Position numbers and translations under genes: made by a program. 64,000 nucleotides of DNA from Paenibacillus eucommiae (GTDB lineage Bacteria; Bacillota; Bacilli; Paenibacillales; NBRC-103111), in contig NZ_JAGGLB010000024.1 of the NCBI RefSeq assembly GCF_017874215.1, positions 111,305 to 175,304 of the forward strand, written 5' to 3'. The notes under the pieces are model-generated. The model ran no database searches, was not told the DNA's origin, and saw nothing but the letters and a program-made list of their open reading frames with translations. This document shows positions 26,903-35,446 of the stretch, in pieces. The stretch's first letter is position 1. Every line of letters starts with the position of its first letter.

Positions 26903-27889
26903 TTAATATAAGCCATCTTCCCCGGCACGTTTGGCTAACCGGTTCGCCCCGATGACCAGCAGCAGGCCTACGACGGATTTGAACAATCCCACCGCCGTGC
27001 TGTAGCTGAATTGCCCTTGGCGAATCCCGTTGCGGTACACATAGGTATCGAACACTTCCGCTACTTCGGCCACCGCCCCGTTCATCATCAGGAACACCTG
27101 CTCGAAACCCGCGTCCATCAGATGCCCGATTCTTAAGATCAGCAGAATGTAGATCACCCCCCGGATAGAGGGCAGCGTAATATGCCACGCTTGTCTCAAC
27201 CTTCCCGCACCGTCCATTCGGGCGGCTTCATAGAGCTGCGTATCCACGCCTGCGATAGCGGCCAAGAAAATAATCGTGCCCCACCCGGCCTCCTTCCAGA
27301 TCGACTGCACCGTCAAGATCCCCCAGAACGCATTGGGATTCGTCAGAAAATCAAACTTGGCGAAGCCAGCCATTACAAGCAACTTATTGAACACGCCGTC
27401 CGAGGACATCATCAGGAAGCAGATGCCGATAATGATTACCCAGGACAGGAAATGCGGCAGGTAAATGATCGATTGCACGATCCGTCTGTACTTATTGCTG
27501 CTGAGCTCGTTAAGCAGAAGCGAGATCACAATGGGCAACGGGAAGAAGAACATCAGGTTTAAAATATTCATGGCCATCGTGTTGCGCAGCAGTAGCCAAA
27601 AGTCGTCATTCGAGAAAAATCGCTGGAAATGCTCGAATCCAACCCAGGGGCTGTGCAGCACGCCCTCGATCGGCGAGTAGTTCTGGAAAGCGATGATCAC
27701 TCCCCACATGGGCACATATTTGAACAAAAGGAAAAACACCAGCATGGGAAGCGCCAATACATACAAGTACTTATCTCGCTTGATTCGATTCCACAGGCTG
27801 CTCTTGCGGATAGCCGCCGTCCGTTCTTTGGCCTTTTCGGCCGTATGGTTGGGCGGGCTTAATGCTGTAGGCTTCAAGTTCATATTCAT
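26903..27889 (-). CDS. Carbohydrate ABC transporter permease (LplB/YteP type)
   Basis: 328 aa, with a cytoplasmic N-terminal extension of about 40 residues before the first membrane segment (YLYVLALPMLVFFLLFKYVPM). VPMWGVIIAFQNYSP and the EAA loop VDTQLYEAARMDGAGRLRQ identify the LplB/YteP family. It is the first gene of the second transporter operon; a promoter with 17-bp spacing lies 39-67 bp upstream. The ribosome site is weak, so a start a few codons later (second ATG) is possible. Confidence 0.9.
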   Translation of the reverse strand: MNMNLKPTALSPPNHTAEKAKERTAAIRKSSLWNRIKRDKYLYVLALPMLVFFLLFKYVPMWGVIIAFQNYSPIEGVLHSPWVGFEHFQRFFSNDDFWLLLRNTMAMNILNLMFFFPLPIVISLLLNELSSNKYRRIVQSIIYLPHFLSWVIIIGICFLMMSSDGVFNKLLVMAGFAKFDFLTNPNAFWGILTVQSIWKEAGWGTIIFLAAIAGVDTQLYEAARMDGAGRLRQAWHITLPSIRGVIYILLILRIGHLMDAGFEQVFLMMNGAVAEVAEVFDTYVYRNGIRQGQFSYSTAVGLFKSVVGLLLVIGANRLAKRAGEDGLY

Positions 27890-27927
27890 GATCTCGGCTC
27901 GCTTTCTTTGGCATATTCTTAATCCTG

Positions 27928-27959
27928 ACTATACCGACGGCCCGAATTTCCTGCAATCG
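27928..27959 (-). promoter_or_regulatory. Promoter of the second transporter operon with shared GATTGC element
   Basis: Minus strand: CGATTGCAGGAAAT (27946-27959) includes a TTGCAG -35; 17 bp later TATAGT (27928-27933) is the -10. The 14-bp element is identical at 33428-33441 and differs by two bases at 31791-31804. Confidence 0.7.
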
Positions 27960-28036
27960 CACTCTTTTCTACTGCCGTTTCCATGCATATCCATCTCATA
28001 AGATTAGGACTGGCGGAGCTCCTGCAGCATATAGAA

Positions 28037-28070
28037 AGAAGCCTGACTGGGGGCGGCCAGTCAGGCTTCT
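28037..28070 (-). terminator. Rho-independent terminator of the DUF4838 gene
   Basis: Perfect 14-bp stem AGAAGCCTGACTGG / CCAGTCAGGCTTCT with a GGGCGG loop, followed on the minus strand by TTCTATA. It separates the large secreted protein gene from the transporter operon. Confidence 0.8.
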
Positions 28071-28088
28071 AATCCTAATCTCTAACCC

Positions 28089-31000
28089 TTACGGGCTGAT
28101 GTAATCGACATCATCCACATACACCGATACCGGAGTCAGACTATACACCAGCACGACCAGCCTGACCTTTTTCACATCCGTATTTGTCCCTGGGAACTTG
28201 GCGGGAATGGTCACATCCCATGAGGCTTCTCCCCAGGCTCCGATGGATTGCGTAAGCAGCTTCTGAGCTGGCTTGATCGCCGTGGAGTGCACGTTATTCC
28301 CCGCCGCATCCAGGAGGTACAAGCCGATCCCGATATTCGCATTGCCGGTTACGCCTAATGCGGTGTTATAACGCAGCTTGACGGTAGCATCACCTGGCTG
28401 GACATTAAACGTCTGGGCTGGTCCGCCGTATCCAGTCCCACTGACGAGGACACTGGCAGTTCCCGAATAAGCGGTTCCCGCCACGCGCTCGAATGTTCTC
28501 GTCAAGGTTGTATTCGAGGATAACGTCCACGGGTCGGCCGTACTCGTGCCGGACTCGAAGGACGGATTGAGAGTCCACGTCGCTGGAAGCGGCGGGCTCT
28601 CTACTTCAATCGCCGCCGAGGCGGTAGAAACATTGCCCGCGGCGTCAACCGCGTAGGCCTTGTAGCTGCCCGCTGCGAATGCGGCCGTGTTCAGGGCACC
28701 GGCCACTCCCGCTTTGACGGAGGTTCGCGTGCCGTAGACCGTATTGCCGACTGTCACGTTGGCGGCAGCCTCTATATTCGCCAGCGTCGGCGTTATGTTG
28801 CCGGGCACCAGGTAGAGTATGCCGCTCTCCGAGCTGGTCGCCGGGATTCGGGTGCCGATCGGCACCGGACCGGCGGCTACGGATGAGAGGACAGGCGGGA
28901 CCTCGTCCGTCATGGAGACGTTGACGGATTTCATCTCCCACTTGGCCAGCTCGAACTCTTCGGTGACGACGTCGTCATAGACGGCGTGCGCTACTGTAAT
29001 TGTATGGACCCCGGGAGGTATGCCAGCAATCGTATATTTCCCCTGCGTATCGGTCGTTGCATCGTATACCGTCCCGGTTACCGTGACCGTCGCTCCGCTG
29101 AGCGGCGCATGACCCGAACTGTACACTGTCCCGGTTACCGTTGCGCTCCCGCTGGGAACCGAAGAGCTTCTGAGATTGTACACCTTCACATCATCGAGGA
29201 TCACCTCTACCGGATGGTCGCTCTCCACCAGAATGACCGGCTGCAGCTTCTTAACTAGAACGCTGCCAATTTTCTCCGGAATTTCTCCGTTCAAATAAGC
29301 GGTTGCCCATGTCCCCGATCCCGCGGATAGCGGGAAGATCTCGGAACGGACCGAGCTTTTCTTGATGAGGTCCCCGTTCTCGTCTAGCAAATTCAACCCG
29401 ATCTGTATCACGTCCCGATCATAGACGACCGCTGATACAGTTTTGTAGCTGACTTGCATATTTGCAAACCCTCCCTCGCCCGCGATGATCTGACCGGGAC
29501 CTCCCCAGCCCGAACCCTCCACCAGCAGACTCGCGTTCCCAGTCAGAGCCGTGCCTTCTATGCGGCTGAAGCTTCTAGTTCCCGTCGTTTTGTATACGTC
29601 CCAAGGGGGGGCCTGATCGGTTCCAACCTCGAAGGAGGGATTGACTATCAGATTCGACAAAGACATAGCAGCCTGCAACAGCAGCGCATATTCGCGCGAG
29701 GAAGGAATGAAGCCTCCCGACAACTGGGCAGTCAGGTCGGTCACGGGACCGCCGGAAGGCTCATGCTGCTTCATATAATTCACAAGCGACCAGAATTCGC
29801 TCACATTGTAACCGGACCAGACTAGCGTGCTCTTCGATAAAGCGCTGGACATATGAATGAGGACCGGGTCCGTCTTGAATTCCGTCAGCAGGTCGAGCCG
29901 TTTCTGCCCCATCTGCAGGCGTTCCTGATACTTTCCGGCGGCTTGCTCCAGCATCGCGAGAGCCTCTGTCTCATTTGCGGGCGGGTCCACGGCTTGCGGA
30001 TAGCTGAGCACGGACGCTTCGAAATATTCGAAGGCTCTCAGCAGCATGTTCGCGCGGGCTTCCTGTTTATCCGTCTGGGCAAGGGCTACGGCCATCTCCA
30101 GCCATTCCCGGCTCTGCCCGACCTCATCCGGCGTGACCAGCTCTATATAGTCCGGCCGGATGGAGGAAGGAGCAGCAAAGTAGGGGGATGCTTTCACCCG
30201 ATCGGTCCAGAACGCCTCCCAATGATCGTAATAGGCTTGCAAATACGGTGCGGACGCCGGCCCCACGGCACGATCGTACCATTCTTCTGTGAGCTGGTCC
30301 ACATCCAGATCCGGATTCCACTGCAGCTTAGCGGAGATCCAGGGCTTCGGGCCTTCTCCCCAGTTCGGGTATAGCTCCGCGTATTGGCCCTCTACCCCTA
30401 GGTCTTGGGCGAGCTCATAATTATCGGCCATCAGGTGATTATAGATCCGGGGTAGCAGATAGGGGGTCCCGTTCAGGTAATCGTACCAGCCAATACGGCT
30501 GGCCACTGCTTCCCAATTCGCATGAAGCTGAAGATCGGCTGCTTTGCGGGCAGGATTGATCCAGTTCCAACGGTCCCGCGTAATGTAGACCACGATGTTA
30601 GGATTGAGCGCGAATGTCGGGGGCTGCTTGACATCCTGATAGGCCAGCACACCGAATTGTTTGCCCGGATGTACGAGCAGCACCTCCTCCACGATCTGAT
30701 TGACCCAATGGTAATAAATTTCCTTAGGATTCTCTTCACAGAAGCCACCAGAATCGTTGATAGCCAGCGAATATGCGGTCTCTTCCGGATGATCCGTGAA
30801 ATACTGGTTGATCGTAGCGATCGCTTCTTGCGCAGTTGCGTTTGTCAGACAAGGCTGCCAGCCCGCCCCCACCGTATCATCCTTAGGGACAGCCGGATAA
30901 TATTCCGGATGGGTGGTTCCATACTTGGAAGGTGGAAACATCTTGTACAGATTGTGATGGAACTTATCCCGGTAGTGCATCCGGTTGCGTTCTGACCACA

Positions 31001-31640
31001 AGTTCTGTACGGCATAACTGCTTTTCCCATCTTCGTTGATCGGACTGAAGACCCGGCTCTTGAACGCCGGCTCCTGGATCACATCTCCGTACGGCACCAA
31101 AAGAGCCGTCAGCTGCGGCACGTCCTCGCCGTCCGTTCCAGGGAACAACCAGCGTATTCCGAGATAACGTTCAAGAAATTCATAAACGCCGAATTCGGTT
31201 CCCCATGCAGTCGGCCCCTTTATGATGATGGTATCGTCGTAAGGCAGGATCACGAAACCGTCATTATCGAGCGCATCTACCTTGTCCTGCGCATCCGGGT
31301 CCCCGCTTGCGCCCGTTGTCCCCACATAGATCCGCGCTTTGCTTGCGAGGTTCGGATCGGCCTCATAGTCCGCTTCCGTCATGATCGGGAACGTCGCACC
31401 CGTGGATTGAAATACATAATTCACGAGCGTTTGGGCGGCGGATAAGGTTCTATCCTCCGCATAGACGCTCGTAATGACGACCGCCTGGCCCACGCCGCCC
31501 GACACCAGCTCGATGCCCGACTCGCTCTCATCCCCCAGGCCGAATACCGTTCCGGAGAAAATCTGAGCAAACAAGGATACCGTTAATACAAACACCAGCA
31601 GCTTCGACATCATACTTACATGGTTCCTTTTGATATTCAA
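28089..31640 (-). CDS. Large secreted DUF4838-type glycan-active protein with C-terminal beta domains
   Basis: About 1183 aa. The start is uncertain: the frame opens with ATG at 31646, but AGAGGAG is correctly spaced for the TTG two codons later (31640). Signal peptide about residues 10-37 (LLVFVLTVSLFAQIFSGTVFG). Residues about 45-200 resemble the N-terminal alpha-glucuronidase-like domain (AQTLVNYVFQSTGA, GFVILPYDDTIIIKG, WGTEFGVYEFLERYLGIRWLFPG). The DUF4838 TIM-barrel-like region follows (YSLAINDSGGFCEENPKE). Then come a carbohydrate-binding-like module, a carboxypeptidase-regulatory-like beta sandwich (VTGTVYSSGHAPLSGATVTV) and a second binding-like module ending the protein. It probably acts on uronic-acid-containing polysaccharides outside the cell and feeds the adjacent transporter. 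It has its own promoter and terminator. Confidence 0.82.
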   Translation of the reverse strand: MNIKRNHVSMMSKLLVFVLTVSLFAQIFSGTVFGLGDESESGIELVSGGVGQAVVITSVYAEDRTLSAAQTLVNYVFQSTGATFPIMTEADYEADPNLASKARIYVGTTGASGDPDAQDKVDALDNDGFVILPYDDTIIIKGPTAWGTEFGVYEFLERYLGIRWLFPGTDGEDVPQLTALLVPYGDVIQEPAFKSRVFSPINEDGKSSYAVQNLWSERNRMHYRDKFHHNLYKMFPPSKYGTTHPEYYPAVPKDDTVGAGWQPCLTNATAQEAIATINQYFTDHPEETAYSLAINDSGGFCEENPKEIYYHWVNQIVEEVLLVHPGKQFGVLAYQDVKQPPTFALNPNIVVYITRDRWNWINPARKAADLQLHANWEAVASRIGWYDYLNGTPYLLPRIYNHLMADNYELAQDLGVEGQYAELYPNWGEGPKPWISAKLQWNPDLDVDQLTEEWYDRAVGPASAPYLQAYYDHWEAFWTDRVKASPYFAAPSSIRPDYIELVTPDEVGQSREWLEMAVALAQTDKQEARANMLLRAFEYFEASVLSYPQAVDPPANETEALAMLEQAAGKYQERLQMGQKRLDLLTEFKTDPVLIHMSSALSKSTLVWSGYNVSEFWSLVNYMKQHEPSGGPVTDLTAQLSGGFIPSSREYALLLQAAMSLSNLIVNPSFEVGTDQAPPWDVYKTTGTRSFSRIEGTALTGNASLLVEGSGWGGPGQIIAGEGGFANMQVSYKTVSAVVYDRDVIQIGLNLLDENGDLIKKSSVRSEIFPLSAGSGTWATAYLNGEIPEKIGSVLVKKLQPVILVESDHPVEVILDDVKVYNLRSSSVPSGSATVTGTVYSSGHAPLSGATVTVTGTVYDATTDTQGKYTIAGIPPGVHTITVAHAVYDDVVTEEFELAKWEMKSVNVSMTDEVPPVLSSVAAGPVPIGTRIPATSSESGILYLVPGNITPTLANIEAAANVTVGNTVYGTRTSVKAGVAGALNTAAFAAGSYKAYAVDAAGNVSTASAAIEVESPPLPATWTLNPSFESGTSTADPWTLSSNTTLTRTFERVAGTAYSGTASVLVSGTGYGGPAQTFNVQPGDATVKLRYNTALGVTGNANIGIGLYLLDAAGNNVHSTAIKPAQKLLTQSIGAWGEASWDVTIPAKFPGTNTDVKKVRLVVLVYSLTPVSVYVDDVDYISP

Positions 31641-31772
31641 GCTCATGCTCCTCTCATTGGCCTACATGAAACGAATTCCCAGGTGCCCTATGCCTTCCTG
31701 ACTTCCTCGCTGTTTTCCTCCTCTTGGGTTATAGACTTGCAAGGTTCTCTCCACCTCTTTATTTATGTCTTG

Positions 31773-31804
31773 AATATAAAAGGATTGGACATTTCCGGCA
31801 ATCA
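31773..31804 (-). promoter_or_regulatory. Promoter of the DUF4838 gene with shared GATTGC element
   Basis: Minus strand: TGATTGCCGGAAAT (31791-31804), TTGCCG as -35, a 17-bp spacer, TATATT (31773-31778) as -10. Same layout as the promoters at 27928 and 33410; upstream bases AAAAGTGTG also resemble the first copy. Confidence 0.7.
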
Positions 31805-31853
31805 CACTTTTATCGCCCCCGTTTCAAGGGATAGCACTTTCTTAAGCCACGCC

Positions 31854-31888
31854 AAAAACTCCCCGCCGTCTAAGTCCGACAAGGAGTT
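31854..31888 (-). terminator. Probable terminator after the Rieske protein gene
   Basis: Stem AACTCC / GGAGTT with a weaker inner part (GTC / GAC), followed on the minus strand by TTTTGGC, 25 bp after the stop codon. Confidence 0.6.
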
Positions 31889-31912
31889 ATCGCTTCCTAT
31901 TTATCCCATTAT

Positions 31913-32266
31913 TTACCCCATTATCACGTATACCTGGTCGCCTTCGGTTTCCACCGGGAAGCCGCGCAGCTTCATAGTCGGATCCACCAGATGCTCCCCG
32001 TTCGTCAATTGGAATTCCCATCCATGCCAGGGACATCGCAGCACTTCGTGCTCCATCCCGTATTCGTATTCGTATACCAAGGAAGGCAGCCTCGTGCCGC
32101 AGACAGGTCCTCTGCATACGGGAGCGCCTGCATGCGGACACACATTGCGCCATGCTACGAGTTGGCCCCGCACGCGGAACAGCCCGATCTCCATCCCTTT
32201 GATGCTTACGATCTTGCCGCCGGTTGCCGGGATGTCCGCCAAGGTCCCCGCATAATAACGCGTCAT
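31913..32266 (-). CDS. Rieske [2Fe-2S] ferredoxin-like protein
   Basis: 117 aa, start behind GGAGGCACGACC inside the end of the upstream gene (ATGA overlap of 4 bp). NVCPHAGAPVC and LRCPWHGWEFQL are the CxH...CxxH cluster ligands of Rieske proteins. It is of ferredoxin size, with no catalytic domain or membrane anchor. It would transfer electrons to an oxygenase. The translational overlap with an amidohydrolase implies joint function, possibly decarboxylation or ring cleavage. The intact dioxygenase it should serve is not in this window; the PhyH protein at 3388 would not need a Rieske partner. Confidence 0.9.
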   Translation of the reverse strand: MTRYYAGTLADIPATGGKIVSIKGMEIGLFRVRGQLVAWRNVCPHAGAPVCRGPVCGTRLPSLVYEYEYGMEHEVLRCPWHGWEFQLTNGEHLVDPTMKLRGFPVETEGDQVYVIMG

Positions 32267-33345
32267 GGTCGTGCCTCCGGCCGCTTATGCAGATCGTACA
32301 GATCCATAGCCGTCCCGGCTAATATTCGCTGCTTCAACGGCTTGGGCATCGGCGGCAATGCCATACGCGGGTTGTCGAAATCCCAATGCGGGTAGTCGGA
32401 GGAGAACATAACCGTCTTCTCCGCATCTATCATCTTCAAGATCTGCAAGAGCTGTTCCGGGTCGTCCGGCTCCTCGATCGGCTGTGTAGTCAGCCGGATA
32501 TGCTCCCGGATATACTCAGAGGGCAACCGCTTTAGCCAAGGCACAGAGTCACGAAGCGCTTTGTAGTTCTTGTCCATGCGCCACATCAGATGCGGCATCC
32601 AGGCGATTCCACCCTCGATCGCAACGAAACGAAGCCGCGGGAACTTCTCGAACACCCCTTCGCAAACCAGACTATTAATATGGGTCATATAATTCGTCGG
32701 CAATATGTTATGCCACTCCATATATCGGGTGGGGTATCCAGATGGAGTCGGAGCCCCCGATATGCCGCGGCCTTCCGTTCCCGGATGGATGGCGACCGCC
32801 AGCCCGTACTGTTCAGCTGCTTCATAGATTGGATGATAGAACCGCTGCCCATAAGGGAAACGCGCGGCACTAGCCATGATTACTTGCACCATATCCGGAT
32901 GATGCCCGATTCTATGAATTTCCTTAGCCGCCGCCTGAGGATCTGATGCATTGATGAATATAGATCCCTTGTAACGCGGCGAAACCGCAAGCCAATGCTC
33001 CGCCATCCAATCATTGCATGCCGCAGCGATTACGTTGCCATAATCCGGGTCGGGTTGGAGCGAGAGGACCAGCAACCCGGAGCCGGTCAGTATCGCGTAA
33101 TCAATCCCATACGCATCCATATGATGCTTCAAGAGGAAGTGGGGATCGCTGCCGGGGCTCCCGCCTTGCTCGGGAACGGCATCCTTCCGGCTCCCGCCTA
33201 TGGGGGACGTATACACAGCCCCGACGCCAATCCCGCTGGAGATCCATTGCGAATGCCACACCTTCGGCAGAAAAGGGAGTAAATCTTTTGCGCTTCGCAG
33301 GGCATTATGCACATCCGTGTCGATCAGTACTGGTACATCCTTCAA
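32263..33345 (-). CDS. Amidohydrolase family protein (ACMSD-like)
   Basis: 360 aa from the TTG at 33345; another TTG two codons upstream is too close to the AAGGAG site. LIDTDVHN replaces the usual N-terminal HxH metal motif by a DxH form. AVAIHPGTEG gives the barrel His, and FSSDYPHWDF carries the late Asp. This pattern is typical of the amidohydrolase 2 / aminocarboxymuconate-semialdehyde decarboxylase group, including decarboxylases and hydrolases of aromatic or lactone substrates. It overlaps the Rieske gene by ATGA and is transcribed from a promoter with the GATTGC element, so it belongs to the same putative regulon as the transporter. Confidence 0.82.
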   Translation of the reverse strand: MKDVPVLIDTDVHNALRSAKDLLPFLPKVWHSQWISSGIGVGAVYTSPIGGSRKDAVPEQGGSPGSDPHFLLKHHMDAYGIDYAILTGSGLLVLSLQPDPDYGNVIAAACNDWMAEHWLAVSPRYKGSIFINASDPQAAAKEIHRIGHHPDMVQVIMASAARFPYGQRFYHPIYEAAEQYGLAVAIHPGTEGRGISGAPTPSGYPTRYMEWHNILPTNYMTHINSLVCEGVFEKFPRLRFVAIEGGIAWMPHLMWRMDKNYKALRDSVPWLKRLPSEYIREHIRLTTQPIEEPDDPEQLLQILKMIDAEKTVMFSSDYPHWDFDNPRMALPPMPKPLKQRILAGTAMDLYDLHKRPEARP

Positions 33346-33409
33346 TCTCAATCACTCCTTATCAGACAGACACCGCCGTCATTATGTGGATCTGCTACCA
33401 ATAGAACCG

Positions 33410-33441
33410 AGCATATGAGATGGATGCATTTCCTGCAATCG
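33410..33441 (-). promoter_or_regulatory. Promoter of the amidohydrolase-Rieske pair with shared GATTGC element
   Basis: Minus strand: CGATTGCAGGAAAT (33428-33441) containing TTGCAG, a 17-bp spacer, then TATGCT (33410-33415). Identical 14-mer to the transporter operon promoter. Confidence 0.7.
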
Positions 33442-33512
33442 GATTTTCTTCATTTAAGTGTACTTTTGTTTCCTGACCTCTTCCATAAGCTGCTCTTGCC
33501 GTTTCGTTACAG

Positions 33513-34184
33513 TCAGTTCGCTTCCTGAAGCAAGGCTTCCAGCTTATGAATCGCATCGATGCGGCTGTCCGCCTCCAATTTTTCGTAGAGCCTTGTCAAC
33601 GCGTTTTTGACGGTGCCTTCGGCCAGGAATAGCTGCGAGGCGATTTCTTTGTTGGACAGGCGGCCGAGCAGCAGCTTGATCAGTTGCTGCTCTTTGGGCG
33701 AAAAGTGAGGGTTGCGCTCGAAGAAGAGGACCAACCCGCGTTCTTTCATATAAGTGCCGTCGTTCATGACGTAGCGGGCGATTTTGGCGGCCACTTCGGC
33801 GGGCAGCACGCTCCGATCCTGCGCCGCATCGCGGATCGTCTGCGTCAACTGACGAAAGTCGAGATTTTTCAACAAATAACCGTTCGCTCCGTATGCCAGA
33901 CCTTGAAATATATATTCTTCTTCGTTGAATGTGGTCAATATCAAAATCGGCAGGTCAGCATGCAGGCGGCGGATGTGCCGGATGCAGGTGATGCCGTCCA
34001 TGCGCGGCATTTGCAGGTCGAGCAGCACAAGATCAGGTTTGCTGCGTTCGATCGCGGCGAGCGCCTGTTCGCCATCCTCCACGGAGCCGGCCACCGCCAT
34101 GTCCGGCTCGGCATCGATAATAAGCGCGATTCCGGTCCGCAGCAAATGATCGTCTTCGGCGATCAACACCTTCAGCTTGTCCAT
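33513..34184 (-). CDS. NarL/FixJ-type response regulator
   Basis: 223 aa from ATG 34184; a GTG three codons earlier is less well spaced. The receiver domain has LIAEDDH (acidic pocket), LLDLQMPRMDG (phospho-acceptor Asp near 56), ILTTF and YLLKN (Lys). The C-terminal LuxR-type HTH reads FSPKEQQLIKLLLGRLSNKEIASQL with AEGTVKNALTRLYEKL. Its partner is very likely the 7TM histidine kinase at 35447-37585 on the same strand, from which it is separated by an antisense SLH gene remnant. The gene is more GC-rich than the sugar loci. Confidence 0.92.
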   Translation of the reverse strand: MDKLKVLIAEDDHLLRTGIALIIDAEPDMAVAGSVEDGEQALAAIERSKPDLVLLDLQMPRMDGITCIRHIRRLHADLPILILTTFNEEEYIFQGLAYGANGYLLKNLDFRQLTQTIRDAAQDRSVLPAEVAAKIARYVMNDGTYMKERGLVLFFERNPHFSPKEQQLIKLLLGRLSNKEIASQLFLAEGTVKNALTRLYEKLEADSRIDAIHKLEALLQEAN

Positions 34185-34297
34185 TATCCACACGCTCCCA
34201 TCCTGTCTTTTCCTCTATAGTACCATTTCCGCCGTCCGGCGGCCACAAGCGCAGGGGTGGGAACAGACACTCGTTTCTTGTCGGATTTCGTAAAATC

Positions 34298-35356
34298 GTG
34301 ACGAAACGTCACTTCCTCCATATGGAAAGCAAAGAGGCGATCGTCGAATTTAAAACCGACAAAGCCACCTACAGGCTTCCCGCGCGGCAAATTAACATCG
34401 ACGCCATTTCCGAGCAACTGGGAAGCGGGGTGGCGCCGAAGGACATCATCATCCGGATTGAAATCGCAGAACCGCCGGCGGATACGGTGCAGATTGTCGA
34501 GCTGGGCGGATTCGGGCTCGTCCTGCCACCGCTGGAATTTGCTATCACTGCGAATAACGGCGATCGTTCGATCGAGGTGTCGGCGTTCAACGCTTATGTG
34601 GAACGGACGATCGTGCTGCCCAACAACGTCGATCCATCGCGCATCACAACGGCTGTCGTCGTCGAGAAAGACGGCACCGTGCGTCACGTTCCGACGCGAG
34701 TCGAACGGACGACCGACGGCCGCTACGTGGCGATCGTAAGCAGCTTGACGAACAGTACGTATTCGGTTGTCTGGCACCCGATTACCTTCTCCGACGTCGA
34801 AGGCCATTGGGCGCAAGACACCGTCAATGACATGGGCTCGCGAATGGTCGTGAACGGCATAGACGAGACTCGCTTCGCACCCGATCGCGCGGTGACGCGC
34901 GCCGAATTCGCCTCGATGCTCGTACGCGGTCTCGGCTTGCGGCTGGAACGCGGAGCGGCGGTATTCGCCGACGTCGACGCTGCCGCGTGGTATGCGGATG
35001 CGGTTAGCACCGCCTATGCGCACCAGTTGATCGAAGGCTTCGGCGACGGCAGCTTCAAGCCGGGGGACAGCGTGACTCGCGAGCAGGCGATGACGATGAT
35101 TGCGAAAGCAATGACGATGACCGGACTGAAAGATCGGCTGGCTTCGGCCAATGCGGATGCGAAGCTGCAGCCGTTTGCCGACGCCGGACAAATCGCCGCC
35201 TGGGCGCGGCAAGGTGCGGCTGATACCATAGCTGCCAGCATCATAGCCGGCAGCCGATCAGATCAGGCCGGACGACCTTAGCAGCCGCTGCAGCATCGTA
35301 GCCGCTTCCGCTTTCGTCACCAGCGCTTGCGGCGCCAGCTCGTGCGGACTCGGACC
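34298..35356 (+). pseudogene. C-terminal remnant of an SLH-domain surface protein, tail inverted
   Basis: An open frame from 34298 to 35281 (327 codons) encodes no signal peptide. It begins inside a domain, with ESKEAIVEFKTDKATYRLPA and SLTNSTYSVVWHPITF, the region preceding the SLH repeats in giant Paenibacillus surface proteins. Two SLH motifs follow (FSDVEGHWAQDTVNDMG ... RAEFASMLVRGLGL; FADVDAAAWYADAV ... TREQAMTMIAKAM), then the start of a third (FADAGQIAAWARQ ... IIAG). At about 35251 the sequence switches: the expected ending (PHELAPQALVTKAEAATMLQ ... stop) is found on the opposite strand at 35258-35356. So the gene lacks its 5' part and its tail is inverted. Confidence 0.8.
35258..35356 (-). 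other. Inverted 3' segment of the SLH gene
   Basis: Read on the minus strand this segment gives GPSPHELAPQALVTKAEAAT followed by MLQRLLRSSGLI and TGA, the normal end of the third SLH repeat that should follow IIAG at 35250. It is therefore a local inversion of roughly 100 bp. Boundaries are approximate, and no long flanking inverted repeat is obvious beyond GCCGGC-type words near the left end. Confidence 0.65.
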
Positions 35357-35380
35357 CTAACTCAATGGCCACAACAAACG

Positions 35381-35429
35381 AACAAGGCAACGATCGCACG
35401 GCCTGAGCCGCCACGATCGTTGCCTTGTT
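35381..35429. terminator. Strong bidirectional terminator
   Basis: Perfect 16-bp stem AACAAGGCAACGATCG / CGATCGTTGCCTTGTT with a 17-bp loop, followed by TGTTTT on the plus strand and by GTTTGTTG on the minus strand. It lies between the SLH remnant (+) and the kinase gene end (-). Confidence 0.8.
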
Positions 35430-35446
35430 TGTTTTCCTGCGACAGG

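Noticed and set aside
34184..35212. 342-codon minus-strand frame across the SLH remnant
   Set aside because: Arg/His/Asp-rich translation typical of the complement of GC-rich coding sequence; the plus strand carries recognisable SLH motifs.
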